From contig NZ_VDES01000003.1 of assembly GCF_013607875.1 (NCBI RefSeq), positions 473,364 to 537,363 of the forward strand: a DNA stretch of 64,000 nucleotides. Reading direction: 5' to 3'. Shown here one piece after another: positions 8,268 through 17,527 of this stretch (its first letter is position 1; each line of letters starts with the position of its first letter). The DNA is from Blastomonas ursincola (lineage in GTDB: Bacteria; Pseudomonadota; Alphaproteobacteria; Sphingomonadales; Sphingomonadaceae). The notes beneath the pieces are model-generated. The model was not told the origin of the DNA, searched no databases, and worked only from the letters and a program-made list of their open reading frames with translations. A program made the position numbers and the translations under genes.

Positions 8268-9665
8268 TCACCGACCGATCATGTCCTGCGGGCGGACATG
8301 CGCATCGAACGTGGTTTCATCGACCAGCCCCAGCGCCAGCCCCGCCTGCTTGAGCGTCAGCCCGTGTTCGTGCGCGTGCTTGGCGATCTTGGCGGCATGG
8401 TCATAGCCGATGACCGGCGCAAGCGCGGTGACGAGCATCAGCGAGCGATCGACCAATTCGGCAATCCGTGTTTCGTTAGCCTTCATCCCGTCGACGCAGC
8501 GCTCGGCAAATCCTTCCATGCCCGTTGCGAGAAGATCGACCGAGCGCAGCACGTTGGCGCCGATCAACGGCTTGAACACGTTGAGCTCCATATGCCCCTG
8601 CAGCCCGCCGATGGTGATCGCCTGATGGTTGCCCATCACCTGCGCTGCGACCATGGTCAGCATCTCGCACTGGGTGGGGTTGACCTTGCCCGGCATGATC
8701 GAGCTGCCCGGCTCGTTGGCGGGAAGCTCGAGCTCGCCCAGGCCCGAGCGCGGGCCCGAACCGAGCAGGCGGATGTCGTTCGCAATCTTGGTCAGCGCCA
8801 CCGCCAGCGTGTTGAGTGTGCCCGAAAGGTGCACCAGCGGGTCGTTGCTGGCGAGCGCCTCGAAACTGTTCTCCGCCGGATGGAACGGATGGCCGGTGAT
8901 GCCCGCAATCGCCTCGCACATCTCCTGCGCGAACCCCCTGGGCGCGTTAAGACCGGTACCGACTGCCGTGCCGCCGATGGCGAGGCGATAGGTACCCGCC
9001 ACCACCGCCGGTTCGATCCGGCGCCCGCAGCGATAGAGCTGGTTAGCATAGCCGGAAAATTCCTGGCCCAGCGTCAGCGGTGTGGCGTCCTGCAGATGCG
9101 TGCGACCGATCTTGACGATAGAATCCCAGGCTGCAGCTTTTTCCGCGAGCGCCGAGGTCAGCCGGTCGAGGGCAGGGCGCAGCTGCGTCTGCACAGCGAG
9201 GCTCGCCGCGATATGAATCGCCGTGGGGAAGGCGTCGTTCGACGACTGGCTCTTGTTGACATGATCGTTGGGATGGACCGGGGTCTTGCCGCCGCGTTGG
9301 CCGGTCAGCAGCTCGTTCGCCCGGCCCGCGATCACCTCGTTGACGTTCATGTTGCTCTGCGTGCCGCTGCCCGTCTGCCAGATAGTGAGCGGGAACTGGT
9401 CGTCGAGCGCGCCGGAGACCACCTCCGCCGCCGCGTTCTCGATCGCATCGGCGAGCTCTGCGGGCAAGCCATGGTTGCGGTTCACGCGCGCCGCTGCCTG
9501 CTTGACCACCGCGAGGCCGTGCACGATGCCGATCGGCATGCGTTCGTGCGGCGCGAACGGGAAATTCTCGAGGCTGCGCTGCGTCTGCGCGCCCCAATAG
9601 CAGCTCGCCGGAACCGCGATCTCGCCGAGCGAGTCGCTTTCGATGCGGGTATCGATGTCTGTCAA
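8268..9665 (-). CDS. fumC: Fumarate hydratase class II
   Basis: Homotetrameric, iron-independent fumarase of 465 residues interconverting fumarate and (S)-malate in the TCA cycle. The signature [11 protein letters not shown] (about residue 320), carrying the catalytic serine loop, is present, as are the substrate-binding segments [13 protein letters not shown] and [14 protein letters not shown] and the [13 protein letters not shown] segment with the active-site histidine. Length is exactly that of class II fumarases. Confidence 0.96.
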   Translation of the reverse strand: MTDIDTRIESDSLGEIAVPASCYWGAQTQRSLENFPFAPHERMPIGIVHGLAVVKQAAARVNRNHGLPAELADAIENAAAEVVSGALDDQFPLTIWQTGSGTQSNMNVNEVIAGRANELLTGQRGGKTPVHPNDHVNKSQSSNDAFPTAIHIAASLAVQTQLRPALDRLTSALAEKAAAWDSIVKIGRTHLQDATPLTLGQEFSGYANQLYRCGRRIEPAVVAGTYRLAIGGTAVGTGLNAPRGFAQEMCEAIAGITGHPFHPAENSFEALASNDPLVHLSGTLNTLAVALTKIANDIRLLGSGPRSGLGELELPANEPGSSIMPGKVNPTQCEMLTMVAAQVMGNHQAITIGGLQGHMELNVFKPLIGANVLRSVDLLATGMEGFAERCVDGMKANETRIAELVDRSLMLVTALAPVIGYDHAAKIAKHAHEHGLTLKQAGLALGLVDETTFDAHVRPQDMIGR

Positions 9666-9698
9666 AGGCCCAATCCGTGAAAGGCGGCCCTCAAGCCG

Positions 9699-10172
9699 CT
9701 ATTTGCGCTTGCCGAAATCCACGCTGACGACGTTGGATCCATCGCCATCGCCGCCGGGATGATCATTCTCCGCCGCTTCGTGCGGCTCGGGCGGAGGCGT
9801 ATCGCCCGAAACCTGGAACTGCAGGCCAAAATCGACCGCCGGGTCGACAAATGCGGTGATCGCACTGAACGGGATGAACAGGTGCGCAGGCACGCGGTTG
9901 AAGCTCAGCCCTACCGAGAAGCCGGTCTTCTCGACCTTCAGATCCCAGAATTTCTGCTGCAGGACGATCGTCATCTCGTCCGGAAATCGCTCGACGAGGT
10001 GGCGTGGAATGTCCACGCCGGGCGAGCGGGTCTTGAAGGTGATGTAGAAATGATGGCTGCCGGGCAGACCATTCGATTCGACTTCACCCAGAACGCGGCC
10101 GACGACCGCGCGCAGGGCTTCCTGGACGATCTCGTCATAGGGAATCAGGCTGTCGGGCGCATCGTCACTCAT
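9699..10172 (-). CDS. sspB: SspB-like ClpXP adaptor protein
   Basis: About 157 residues. The start IPYDEIVQEALRAVVGRVL followed by HHFYITFKTRSPGVDIP and MTIVLQQKFWDL is characteristic of the alphaproteobacterial SspB family, which tethers ssrA-tagged and other substrates to ClpXP. The C-terminal tail is acidic then ends VVSVDFGKRK, as in adaptors whose tail docks onto ClpX. The ATG at 10172 was chosen; 10178 (two residues longer) is equally possible. It is divergent from hisB. Confidence 0.85.
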   Translation of the reverse strand: MSDDAPDSLIPYDEIVQEALRAVVGRVLGEVESNGLPGSHHFYITFKTRSPGVDIPRHLVERFPDEMTIVLQQKFWDLKVEKTGFSVGLSFNRVPAHLFIPFSAITAFVDPAVDFGLQFQVSGDTPPPEPHEAAENDHPGGDGDGSNVVSVDFGKRK

Positions 10173-10291
10173 GCCCATTTTGTTGGACCGACATTCGATC
10201 AGGGTCAAGGCGCTAATGGCTCGCACGACAGGGCGCTGCAACAAGTGGCAAAAATGTTGCGCGTCTCCGCAAGCTGATTATAGGGCGCAGC

Positions 10292-10885
10292 ATGCGCACC
10301 GCCCGGATAGAACGCAAGACCCACGAAACCGACATTTTCGTCGAGTTGAACCTCGATGGGACAGGCCAGTTCGACGTGTCGACCGGCATCGGTTTTCTCG
10401 ATCACATGGTCGAGCAGTTTTCGCGCCATTCGCTGATCGACCTGACCTGCCGGATCAAGGGCGACCTGCATGTCGACCAGCACCACACGACCGAGGATTG
10501 CGCGCTCGCGATCGGCCAGGCGCTGACCCAGGCGCTGGGCGACAAGGGCGGCATCGTGCGCTATGGTCATGCCTATTCGCCAATGGACGAGACCTTGAGC
10601 CGCGTCGCGGTCGACATCTCGGGCCGCCCGTATTTCGTCTGGAAGGCCGCGTTCACCCAAGCACGGCTGGGCGAGATGGACACCGAGCTGTTCGAGCACT
10701 GGTTCCATTCGATCGCGCAGACCGCCGGCCTGACGCTGCATATCGAGCTGCTCTACGGCGCCAACAACCACCATATCTGCGAGAGCATCTACAAGGGTTT
10801 TGCCCGCGCGATGCGCGCCGCGGTGGAGATCGACCCGCGCAAGCAGGGCGCCGTGCCTTCGACAAAGGGCATATTGGGTGGCTGA
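10292..10885 (+). CDS. hisB: Imidazoleglycerol-phosphate dehydratase
   Basis: Sixth step of histidine biosynthesis, monofunctional form of 197 residues. Manganese-binding histidine motifs [26 protein letters not shown] and [16 protein letters not shown] are all present. It is the first gene of a tight hisB-hisH-hisA-hisF cluster; its stop overlaps the hisH start by eight bases. Confidence 0.96.
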   Translation: MRTARIERKTHETDIFVELNLDGTGQFDVSTGIGFLDHMVEQFSRHSLIDLTCRIKGDLHVDQHHTTEDCALAIGQALTQALGDKGGIVRYGHAYSPMDETLSRVAVDISGRPYFVWKAAFTQARLGEMDTELFEHWFHSIAQTAGLTLHIELLYGANNHHICESIYKGFARAMRAAVEIDPRKQGAVPSTKGILGG

Positions 10886-11498
10886 TCGCGTCGCGCTGAT
10901 CGATTATGGCGCGGGCAATCTGCACAGTGTGCACAATGCGCTGAAGGCCTCTGGGGCAGGCAATGTCGCGGTGACCGACGATCCGGCGACCGTGCGCGCG
11001 GCCGACCGCATCGTCCTGCCCGGCGTCGGTGCCTTTGCCGCGTGCATGAACGGGCTGTCCGCCATCCCCGGCATGATCGATGCGCTCGAAGCCCGGGTAC
11101 AAGGCGACAAGGTGCCGTTCCTCGGCATCTGCGTTGGCATGCAGCTGCTCGCCGAGCGCGGGCTGGAGCATGGCACGCATGCAGGTCTGGGCTGGATTGC
11201 GGGCGAGGTGCGCGCGATGGACGCGACGCCAGCGATCAAGGTGCCGCACATGGGCTGGAACGACGTAAGGCCTTCCGATCGCGCGCCGCTGATCGTGCCG
11301 GGTGAGGCCTATTTCCTGCACAGCTATCATTTCGCCGCCGCCAATGCCGCCGATGTCGCTGCCGTTACCGATCATGGCGGCGCGGTGACCGCCGCCGTCG
11401 CGCGCGACAACATCCTGGGCGTGCAGTTTCATCCGGAAAAGAGCCAGGCCTATGGCCTCGATCTGCTCCGCCGCTTTCTCGACTGGACCGTTTCATGA
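10878..11498 (+). CDS. hisH: Imidazole glycerol phosphate synthase, glutamine amidotransferase subunit
   Basis: Class I glutamine amidotransferase of 206 residues that releases ammonia for HisF. The nucleophile cysteine is in [10 protein letters not shown], and the His/Glu pair in [20 protein letters not shown] is the conserved N-terminus. The start is a GTG at 10878 that overlaps the end of hisB (GTGGCTGA); the protein would otherwise lack its N-terminal strand. Confidence 0.95.
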   Translation: MADRVALIDYGAGNLHSVHNALKASGAGNVAVTDDPATVRAADRIVLPGVGAFAACMNGLSAIPGMIDALEARVQGDKVPFLGICVGMQLLAERGLEHGTHAGLGWIAGEVRAMDATPAIKVPHMGWNDVRPSDRAPLIVPGEAYFLHSYHFAAANAADVAAVTDHGGAVTAAVARDNILGVQFHPEKSQAYGLDLLRRFLDWTVS

Positions 11499-12229
11499 GC
11501 ATCATCGTCTTTCCCGCGATCGACCTGAAGGGCGGCCAAGTCGTGCGCCTGGCCGAAGGCGACATGGACCGCGCGACGGTCTATGGCGACGATCCCGCAG
11601 CCCAGGCGCAGCTCTTTGCCGAAGCCGGTGCCCAGCATCTGCACGTCGTCGATCTGGACGGAGCCTTTGCCGGCGAGGCGGTGAACCGCAGTGCGGTGGA
11701 ATCGATCATCAAGAGCTTTCCCGGCTATCTCCAGCTCGGCGGCGGCATCCGCACCCGCACCGCTGTCGAAGGCTGGTTCGACCTTGGCGTCGCTCGCGTC
11801 GTCATCGGCACGGCGGCGCTGACCGATCCCGAATTCGTGCGCGACATGGCCAAGGCCTATGAGGGCGGCATCGTCGTCGCGGTCGATGCGCGCGATGGCA
11901 TGGTCGCGACGCACGGCTGGGCTGACGTCTCGGACGTGCCGGTGGCCGACATGGCGCGCCGGTTCGAGGACGCGGGCGTTGCCAGCCTGCTGTTCACCGA
12001 TGTCGGCCGCGACGGGCTGCTCAAGGGCTGCAATATTGACGCCACCGTTGCGCTCGCGCGCACCACCGAGATTCCGGTCATCGCCAGCGGCGGGGTGAAG
12101 GGGCTCGACGATATCCATCTGCTCAGCCTGCATGCCGAAGACGGCATCGAAGGTGTCATCACGGGCCGCGCTCTCTATGACGGGCGGCTCGATCTCGCCA
12201 CCGCGATCGCCATGGCCTCGCGCGGATGA
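11495..12229 (+). CDS. hisA: Phosphoribosylformimino-5-aminoimidazole carboxamide ribotide isomerase
   Basis: A (beta/alpha)8-barrel of 244 residues catalysing the ProFAR to PRFAR isomerisation in histidine synthesis. The general base aspartate is in [14 protein letters not shown] (about residue 8) and the second in [13 protein letters not shown] (about residue 130). Its start overlaps the hisH stop (ATGA) and its stop overlaps the hisF start in the same way, implying translational coupling. Confidence 0.96.
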   Translation: MSIIVFPAIDLKGGQVVRLAEGDMDRATVYGDDPAAQAQLFAEAGAQHLHVVDLDGAFAGEAVNRSAVESIIKSFPGYLQLGGGIRTRTAVEGWFDLGVARVVIGTAALTDPEFVRDMAKAYEGGIVVAVDARDGMVATHGWADVSDVPVADMARRFEDAGVASLLFTDVGRDGLLKGCNIDATVALARTTEIPVIASGGVKGLDDIHLLSLHAEDGIEGVITGRALYDGRLDLATAIAMASRG

Positions 12230-12993
12230 GCGTCCGGGTTCGCGTCATCCCCTGTCTCGACGTCGCCAATGGCCGCGTGGTCAAGGGCGTGAACTTCGTC
12301 GACCTGCGCGATGCGGGCGATCCGGTCGAACAGGCGCGCGCTTATGACGCCGCCGGTGCCGACGAACTGTGCTTTCTCGACATTTCCGCGAGCCATGAGG
12401 CGCGCGGCACGATCATCGATGTCGTCCGGCGTACCGCCGAGGTCTGCTTCATGCCGGTCACCGTCGGCGGCGGGGTGCGCAGCGCCGAGGACGCACGCGC
12501 GCTGCTGCTCGCAGGGGCTGACAAGGTGGCGGTCAACAGCGCGGCGGTCTCACGGCCCGAGGTCGTCGCCGATATCGCCGAGCGCTTCGGCAGCCAGTGC
12601 ATCGTTGCCTCGATCGACGCGCGCCGCCGCGCCGACGGCCAGGGCTGGGAAATCTTCACCCATGGCGGGCGCAAGGAAACTGGCATCGACGCGATCGAGC
12701 ACGCATTGAACCTGACACGGCTCGGGGCAGGCGAGTTGCTCGTCACCTCGATGGACCGCGACGGCACGCGCGACGGCTATGATCTCGAGCTCATCCGCAC
12801 GATAGCCGACCAGGTCGACATCCCCGTTGTGGCCAGCGGCGGCGTGGGACATATCGGCCATCTGGTCGAAGGCGTGACGAAGGGTCATGCCAGCGCGGTG
12901 CTGGCGGCATCGATCTTCCATTTTGGCGAAGCCAGCATCGCCGATGCCCATCGCGCGCTGGCCGAAGCCGGATTGCCTGCGCGATCGCACTGA
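12226..12993 (+). CDS. hisF: Imidazole glycerol phosphate synthase, cyclase subunit
   Basis: A 255-residue TIM barrel that, with HisH, converts PRFAR and glutamine-derived ammonia to IGP and [24 protein letters not shown] contains the first catalytic Asp, and [13 protein letters not shown] the second. Glycine-rich phosphate loops VGGGVRS and ASGGVGH are conserved. Last gene of the hisBHAF run. Confidence 0.96.
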   Translation: MSVRVRVIPCLDVANGRVVKGVNFVDLRDAGDPVEQARAYDAAGADELCFLDISASHEARGTIIDVVRRTAEVCFMPVTVGGGVRSAEDARALLLAGADKVAVNSAAVSRPEVVADIAERFGSQCIVASIDARRRADGQGWEIFTHGGRKETGIDAIEHALNLTRLGAGELLVTSMDRDGTRDGYDLELIRTIADQVDIPVVASGGVGHIGHLVEGVTKGHASAVLAASIFHFGEASIADAHRALAEAGLPARSH

Positions 12994-13129
12994 TTTTACA
13001 GCTTTTGCAGCCAGCCGGTTGTCGGCGGGCTTGACACTTGCGCCCGTTGCGGGTGGGGCATTAACCAGTGGATGCGCCTGTTTCCGGGCGCTTGCGACAT
13101 CTGGCAAAGCGCTTGCTTAACCATCAGGC

Positions 13130-13405
13130 ATGAAGTGTCTCGGAATGAAACCCGGCAAAAGCGAAAGGTTGAAGGTCGTGCGCCGCATCGCCGTCATCCT
13201 GCCTGGCATGGCCTTGGCCACGCCGCTGGAGGCCAGTCCGCTGAGCCGGATCACGCTCGACGGGCTGACCCGCGCCGAGGGCATCCGCAGCTGGATCGAG
13301 ATTACCGAGCCGGGCAGCGTCGGGTTGCTGTGCATGGGCATTATCGGCCTGCTGGTCGGGCGCTGGGCGGCCGGTCGCAACCGCAAGGGCCCGCCAAAGC
13401 GCTGA
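13130..13405 (+). CDS. Small PEP-CTERM-like sorting-signal protein
   Basis: A 91-residue protein (or 86 residues from a second ATG at 13145). After a signal-peptide-like stretch (VVRRIAVILPGMALATPLEA) there are only about 25 residues before a C-terminus reading TEPGSVGLLCMGIIGLLVGRWAAGRNR. That is an EPGS motif, a glycine-rich hydrophobic helix and a basic end, the tripartite layout of the PEP-CTERM signal processed by exosortase. There is almost no passenger domain. It lies between hisF and hisE, where it may simply be co-transcribed. Assignment rests on the C-terminal motif; no exosortase is visible in the window. Confidence 0.6.
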   Translation: MKCLGMKPGKSERLKVVRRIAVILPGMALATPLEASPLSRITLDGLTRAEGIRSWIEITEPGSVGLLCMGIIGLLVGRWAAGRNRKGPPKR

Positions 13406-13448
13406 GCGCGCTTGACGCACGCCCGCCTCCGTCGCAGAGCGTCGAAAT

Positions 13449-13772
13449 ATGGCAGACCCGATCATCGCACGGCTCGAAGCCGTCATCGCAGAGCGCCGCA
13501 AGGCCTCGCCCGACAGCAGCTATGTCGCCAAGCTGTCCGCGCGCGGCCGCCCGCGGATCGCTCAGAAGATCGGCGAGGAAGCGGTCGAGGCGGTGATCGC
13601 CGCGATCCAGGGCGACGGCAAGGGCGTCGTCAGCGAAAGCGCCGACCTGATCTTCCACTTGCTCGTGCTGCTCGCCGATATGGGTCTGACCTGGGCCGAC
13701 GTGCTTGCCGAGCTCGATGCGCGCGAAGGCACGTCCGGCATTGCCGAAAAGCTCTCTCGCCCCAAGGAGTGA
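13449..13772 (+). CDS. hisE: Phosphoribosyl-ATP pyrophosphatase
   Basis: Monofunctional HisE of 107 residues hydrolysing PR-ATP to PR-AMP in histidine synthesis. The helical MazG-like core has KIGEEAVEAVIAAIQGD and ESADLIFHLLVLLADMGL, whose acidic residues bind magnesium. It is separated from hisF by the small PEP-CTERM gene and followed closely by a HIT gene, an arrangement common in alphaproteobacteria. Confidence 0.94.
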   Translation: MADPIIARLEAVIAERRKASPDSSYVAKLSARGRPRIAQKIGEEAVEAVIAAIQGDGKGVVSESADLIFHLLVLLADMGLTWADVLAELDAREGTSGIAEKLSRPKE

Positions 13773-13777
13773 CCATC

Positions 13778-14158
13778 ATGCCGATCGATCCGACCCAGCC
13801 TTATGACGACCAGAACATCTTCGCCAAAATCCTGCGCGGCGAAATTCCCTGCACCAAGGTGCACGAGGATGACCACATCCTCGCCTTCAAGGACATCAAC
13901 CCGCAGGCGCCGACGCATGTGCTGGTGATCCCCAAGGCCCCGTTTGTCAGCTGGGACGATTTTTCTGCGCGCGGCACCGACGAGCAGATCGCGGCGTTCG
14001 TCCGCGGCGTCGGCGAGGTGGCGCGGATGCTCGGCCTGGTCGAGCCGGGTTACCGGCTGCTCGCCAATATCGGGCTCGATGCGCATCAGGAGGTGCCGCA
14101 CCTGCACGTGCACCTGTTCGCCGGAAAGCCGCTCGGTCCGATGCTGATGCGCGGCTGA
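13778..14158 (+). CDS. HIT (histidine triad) family protein
   Basis: HINT-type nucleotide hydrolase of 126 residues. The C-terminal HLHVHLFAG is the histidine triad with the catalytic central histidine, and NIFAKILRGEIPCTKVHEDDHILAFKDINPQAPTH is the typical N-terminal half. It starts a few bases after hisE with AAGGAG upstream and is probably co-transcribed with it. The physiological substrate is unknown; HINT enzymes cleave purine nucleoside phosphoramidates. Confidence 0.92.
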   Translation: MPIDPTQPYDDQNIFAKILRGEIPCTKVHEDDHILAFKDINPQAPTHVLVIPKAPFVSWDDFSARGTDEQIAAFVRGVGEVARMLGLVEPGYRLLANIGLDAHQEVPHLHVHLFAGKPLGPMLMRG

Positions 14159-14225
14159 CATCGCCTCTTCTCAAGCCTGTGCCATGGGTCTAATCTGGCT
14201 CAAGCGGGCGTGAGGGAGGATCAAG

Positions 14226-15779
14226 ATGCTGCGATCTCTGGCCGTGCTGTGCGCCGCCTGGTGCATGACCGCACCCGCCCTGGCCCAGACGAGTGTTCCA
14301 TGCGAGACGATGCTCGGCGACCTGTGGGGTGAGACGGAGCCGCAAACCGGTACTGCCACGGTGGACGGCACCACATTGCGCAGCCCGGCGGAGCTGGCCA
14401 AGGCAGTCGGCAAGGGCGCGGTCGTTCAGGGCGGCAAGTTCGCCGGTTGGGATTTTCGCCGGCTCTCACTCACCAACGCGTGCTTCGTCGAGGCTGACCT
14501 GCAGCGCAGCCAATGGGATGACGCGCGCGCGCCTGGCATTGGCTTCATCAAGTCCAACCTGACAGGTGCCTCGCTCGCCGGCATCAAGGCTCCCGGCATC
14601 CTGCTTCGCGACGCCAATCTTTCCGATGTCCAGGCGACCAAGGCCGATTTCAGCGGCGGGAAGCTGGAGGGAGGCTGGTTCGAAGGGAGCATCGATGGCC
14701 TGAACCTTGATGGCGCGAACCTTTCCCGCTTCGATTTTTCGTGCGGCATCACGCTGTCTGATGGTTGCCCGCTTTATGGCAGCGACAAGCTGATGTCGGC
14801 GCGTGGAGCCAACCTCACGCGGGCGAAGCTCAGCAGCTTTCATCGCTACGGGCTGAGGGATATCGCGCTGGAAGATGCCATGCTCGATCGGACCGAGATA
14901 TCGCCGGCGCAGCTCGCAAGCCTGAAGGGCCTGGTGATCAGTCACCCTCTCGTGCTCGTAGGAGGTGACAACCGGCTGGAGCTGACAGCTGCAGAGGCAC
15001 AATCCCTGACGGACGATATCGCCATGGCCGACCCGGCAGTGCGTGATCCGTCCTTTGACTGCAGCAAGGCAACCAGTGTTGCCGAAAGGACGATCTGCCT
15101 GCCCGACAATCGCGATCTGGCCGATGCCGACCGGCTGCTCGCGCGCACTTTTGCCGAAGCGCGAAAGGCGAACCCGGGCATTGTCGCAGAACAGCGGCAA
15201 TGGCTCAAGCAGCGCGACGGCTGCATGAGCGAGGAGTTTCCTTCGGACTGCCTGCGCAATGCCTATGCCAAGCGGCAGGGGCAATTGCTGGGAGCGCTGG
15301 GCGAGGGCAACTGGCTCAAGCCCGGCGAGGCAGCGCTGTTCATCGATGACGAACTGCCGGTCAGCGAGGCGATGCGGCGGTCACAGCTGTTCGCGCGGCT
15401 GGCACCGCTGCTGGCACAGGCATCGATGGGCTATGCCTATGTCGAGCGGCAGGTCGACGGTCGTTATGACGCGAACGGGGAGTCGATCGGGGCCAATGCG
15501 CATACCTGCACCCTGGGCGCGAGCGGGCTGAACCTTGATCCGTTGACCGGCTGGTACAGCGTTCGAGACAGCGAGAGCAACCGCCAGGTTCGGGTGGTAC
15601 AGATCGACGGCGACTGGCTGCGCGTGTTCGCGGATGGCCATCCCTATGGAGAGGACGCCGAAGGCTCGGCCGATTATGCCAGCTGCGGTGCGCGCGCGGC
15701 GTTCGGCCCCATGCGGCGTATCGCGCTGCCTGCGGATATCCTCAAAACCTATGCCGAGCGGGCCGCGAGCGGGCAATGA
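14226..15779 (+). CDS. Exported pentapeptide-repeat protein with an LprI-like domain
   Basis: A 517-residue protein with a signal peptide (cleavage after ALAQ near residue 21). Residues about 75-200 contain A(D/N)L-type pentapeptide repeats (CFVEADLQRSQW, SNLTGASLAGI, DANLSDVQATKADF, DGANLSRFDF, RGANLTRAKL). About residues 275-350 hold a cysteine-containing LprI/DUF1311-like region (DCSKATSVAERTIC, then DGCMSEEFPSDCLRNAYAKR), known from lysozyme-inhibitor-type periplasmic proteins. The rest is unrecognised. The combination suggests a periplasmic binding or structural protein; the actual function is unknown. Confidence 0.75.
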   Translation: MLRSLAVLCAAWCMTAPALAQTSVPCETMLGDLWGETEPQTGTATVDGTTLRSPAELAKAVGKGAVVQGGKFAGWDFRRLSLTNACFVEADLQRSQWDDARAPGIGFIKSNLTGASLAGIKAPGILLRDANLSDVQATKADFSGGKLEGGWFEGSIDGLNLDGANLSRFDFSCGITLSDGCPLYGSDKLMSARGANLTRAKLSSFHRYGLRDIALEDAMLDRTEISPAQLASLKGLVISHPLVLVGGDNRLELTAAEAQSLTDDIAMADPAVRDPSFDCSKATSVAERTICLPDNRDLADADRLLARTFAEARKANPGIVAEQRQWLKQRDGCMSEEFPSDCLRNAYAKRQGQLLGALGEGNWLKPGEAALFIDDELPVSEAMRRSQLFARLAPLLAQASMGYAYVERQVDGRYDANGESIGANAHTCTLGASGLNLDPLTGWYSVRDSESNRQVRVVQIDGDWLRVFADGHPYGEDAEGSADYASCGARAAFGPMRRIALPADILKTYAERAASGQ

Positions 15780-15919
15780 CCGGCCCGCGATGCGACAGAT
15801 GGGTTACAACCCGGTTGCCACCGCGTGAAAAGCCGCTAATCCTGTGCGCCACAGGGGGATAACCCCGGGACGCAACCGGCTGGCTACAGGCCCGCCAAGG
15901 GTGGGAAATCAAGAACATC

Positions 15920-17467
15920 ATGAAATTTGCGCGTGTCAAACCGCTGGACGCCATTCTGGCGACAGCCAAGAAGAAGTCGCTGCATCCGACCCTGGGTTGG
16001 TTTCAGCTGACCCTGTTCGGCATCGGCTGCGTGATCGGCACCGGTATTTTCGTGCTGACCTCGGCCGGCGCCCAGAAGGCGGGTCCCGGCCTGATGCTGG
16101 CCTTTGCGATTGCGGGCCTGATCTGCATCGTCGCGGCGCTCTGCTATGCCGAAATCGCCGCGATGATCCCCGTCGCAGGTTCCGCCTATACCTATACCTA
16201 TTCGGTTATGGGCGAACTGCTCGCCTGGACGGTCGGATGGGCCCTTGTCCTCGAATATGCGGTCGCGGCGAGCGCGGTGTCGGTCGGGTGGTCCGGCTAT
16301 TTCACCGGAACCATATTGAACGAGTTCTTCGGCATAACGCTGCCGACCTATCTCACGGCAGGCCCGCTCTGGCTGGGCGGTGCACCGGGTGGCTTCGTCA
16401 ACCTGCCCGCGATCGTCATCGCATTGCTGGTGACATGGCTGCTGATGATCGGCACCAGTGAATCGGCCAAGGTCAACGCCGTGCTGGTTGCGATCAAGGT
16501 GACCGCGCTGACCGCGTTCATCGTGTTGACCGTTCCCAAGACCGACATGGCGAACTTCAACCCGTTCCTGCCCGCCGGCGTTTTCGGTGGTTTCGGATCG
16601 GGCATTGGTGCGGTAGGCGCTGCGGCGACCATCTTCTTCGCCTATGTCGGCTTCGATGCAGTCTCCACCGCAGCCGAGGAAACCAAGAACCCGCAGCGCA
16701 ACGTTCCGATCGGCCTGATCGGCAGCCTGGGTTTCTGCACCATTTTCTACATTCTCGTCGCCGCCGGTGCCGTCGGCACCATCGGTGGTCAGCCGATCCT
16801 CGGACCCAATGGCATTCCGTTCCCCGCAGGTTCGGAAGAGCTCGCACGCCAGTGCGCGCTGCCGCAATATGCCGACATGCTGGTCTGCTCGAACGAGGCG
16901 CTGGCGCACGTGCTGCGCAAGATCGGCTTCGGCGCGGTCGGCAACATGCTGGGCATCGCCGCATTCGTGGCGCTGCCTTCGGTGATCCTGATCCTGCTGT
17001 TCGGCCAGACGCGCATCTTCTTCGTGATGGCGCGTGACGGCCTGCTGCCCGAAGGCCTTTCGAAGATCCACCCCAAGTGGAAGACGCCCTATGTGGTGAC
17101 CGCCATTACCGGCGGCATCGTCGCCTTTGCAGCGGCCTTCCTGCCGGTCGGCCAGCTCGCCGATATCGCCAATGCCGGGACGCTCTATGCGTTCATGATG
17201 GTGGCGATCGCGGTGATGATGCTGCGCAAGACCGATCCGAACCGCGAGCGCCTGTTCCGCACGCCGATGCTCTGGCTGGTCGGACCTGCTACGATCGCAG
17301 GCTGCATCTTCCTGTTCCTCAACCTGCCGTTCGAGGCGATGATCGTGCTGCCCGCATGGGGCGCGATCGGTCTCGTGATCTATTACCTCTATGGCTACAA
17401 GGCGAGCCATCTGGGCAAGGGCATCGTCGAGGTGCCCGAGGATGATCCGGGCGTCGTCTCGCATTGA
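15920..17467 (+). CDS. APC-superfamily amino acid permease
   Basis: Inner-membrane transporter of 515 residues with about 12 membrane spans. The N-terminal GIGCVIGTGIFVLTSAGAQKAGPG is the unwound TM1 substrate-binding motif of the APC family, and FFAYVGFDAVSTAAEETKNPQRNVPIG is the conserved TM6/loop segment. Overall it resembles the cationic-amino-acid-transporter (YfnA/CAT) subgroup; the substrate cannot be told. A clear rho-independent terminator follows. Confidence 0.9.
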   Translation: MKFARVKPLDAILATAKKKSLHPTLGWFQLTLFGIGCVIGTGIFVLTSAGAQKAGPGLMLAFAIAGLICIVAALCYAEIAAMIPVAGSAYTYTYSVMGELLAWTVGWALVLEYAVAASAVSVGWSGYFTGTILNEFFGITLPTYLTAGPLWLGGAPGGFVNLPAIVIALLVTWLLMIGTSESAKVNAVLVAIKVTALTAFIVLTVPKTDMANFNPFLPAGVFGGFGSGIGAVGAAATIFFAYVGFDAVSTAAEETKNPQRNVPIGLIGSLGFCTIFYILVAAGAVGTIGGQPILGPNGIPFPAGSEELARQCALPQYADMLVCSNEALAHVLRKIGFGAVGNMLGIAAFVALPSVILILLFGQTRIFFVMARDGLLPEGLSKIHPKWKTPYVVTAITGGIVAFAAAFLPVGQLADIANAGTLYAFMMVAIAVMMLRKTDPNRERLFRTPMLWLVGPATIAGCIFLFLNLPFEAMIVLPAWGAIGLVIYYLYGYKASHLGKGIVEVPEDDPGVVSH

Positions 17468-17479
17468 TGCAAACGAAAA

Positions 17480-17508
17480 CCCCGGCGTGACCCGCCGGGG
17501 TTTTTCTT
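17480..17508 (+). terminator. Rho-independent terminator after the permease gene
   Basis: CCCCGGCG at 17480-17487 and CGCCGGGG at 17493-17500 form a perfect stem with loop TGACC, preceded by AAAA and followed by TTTTTCTTT. With A and T runs on both sides it could also work for the convergent Bcr/CflA gene. Confidence 0.9.
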
Positions 17509-17527
17509 TGGGCTCGGACGTGCAGCC

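Noticed and set aside
13031..13070. A sigma70-like promoter with TTGACA upstream of the small PEP-CTERM gene
   Set aside because: A -35-like hexamer is present, but there is no acceptable -10 at 16-18 bases spacing.
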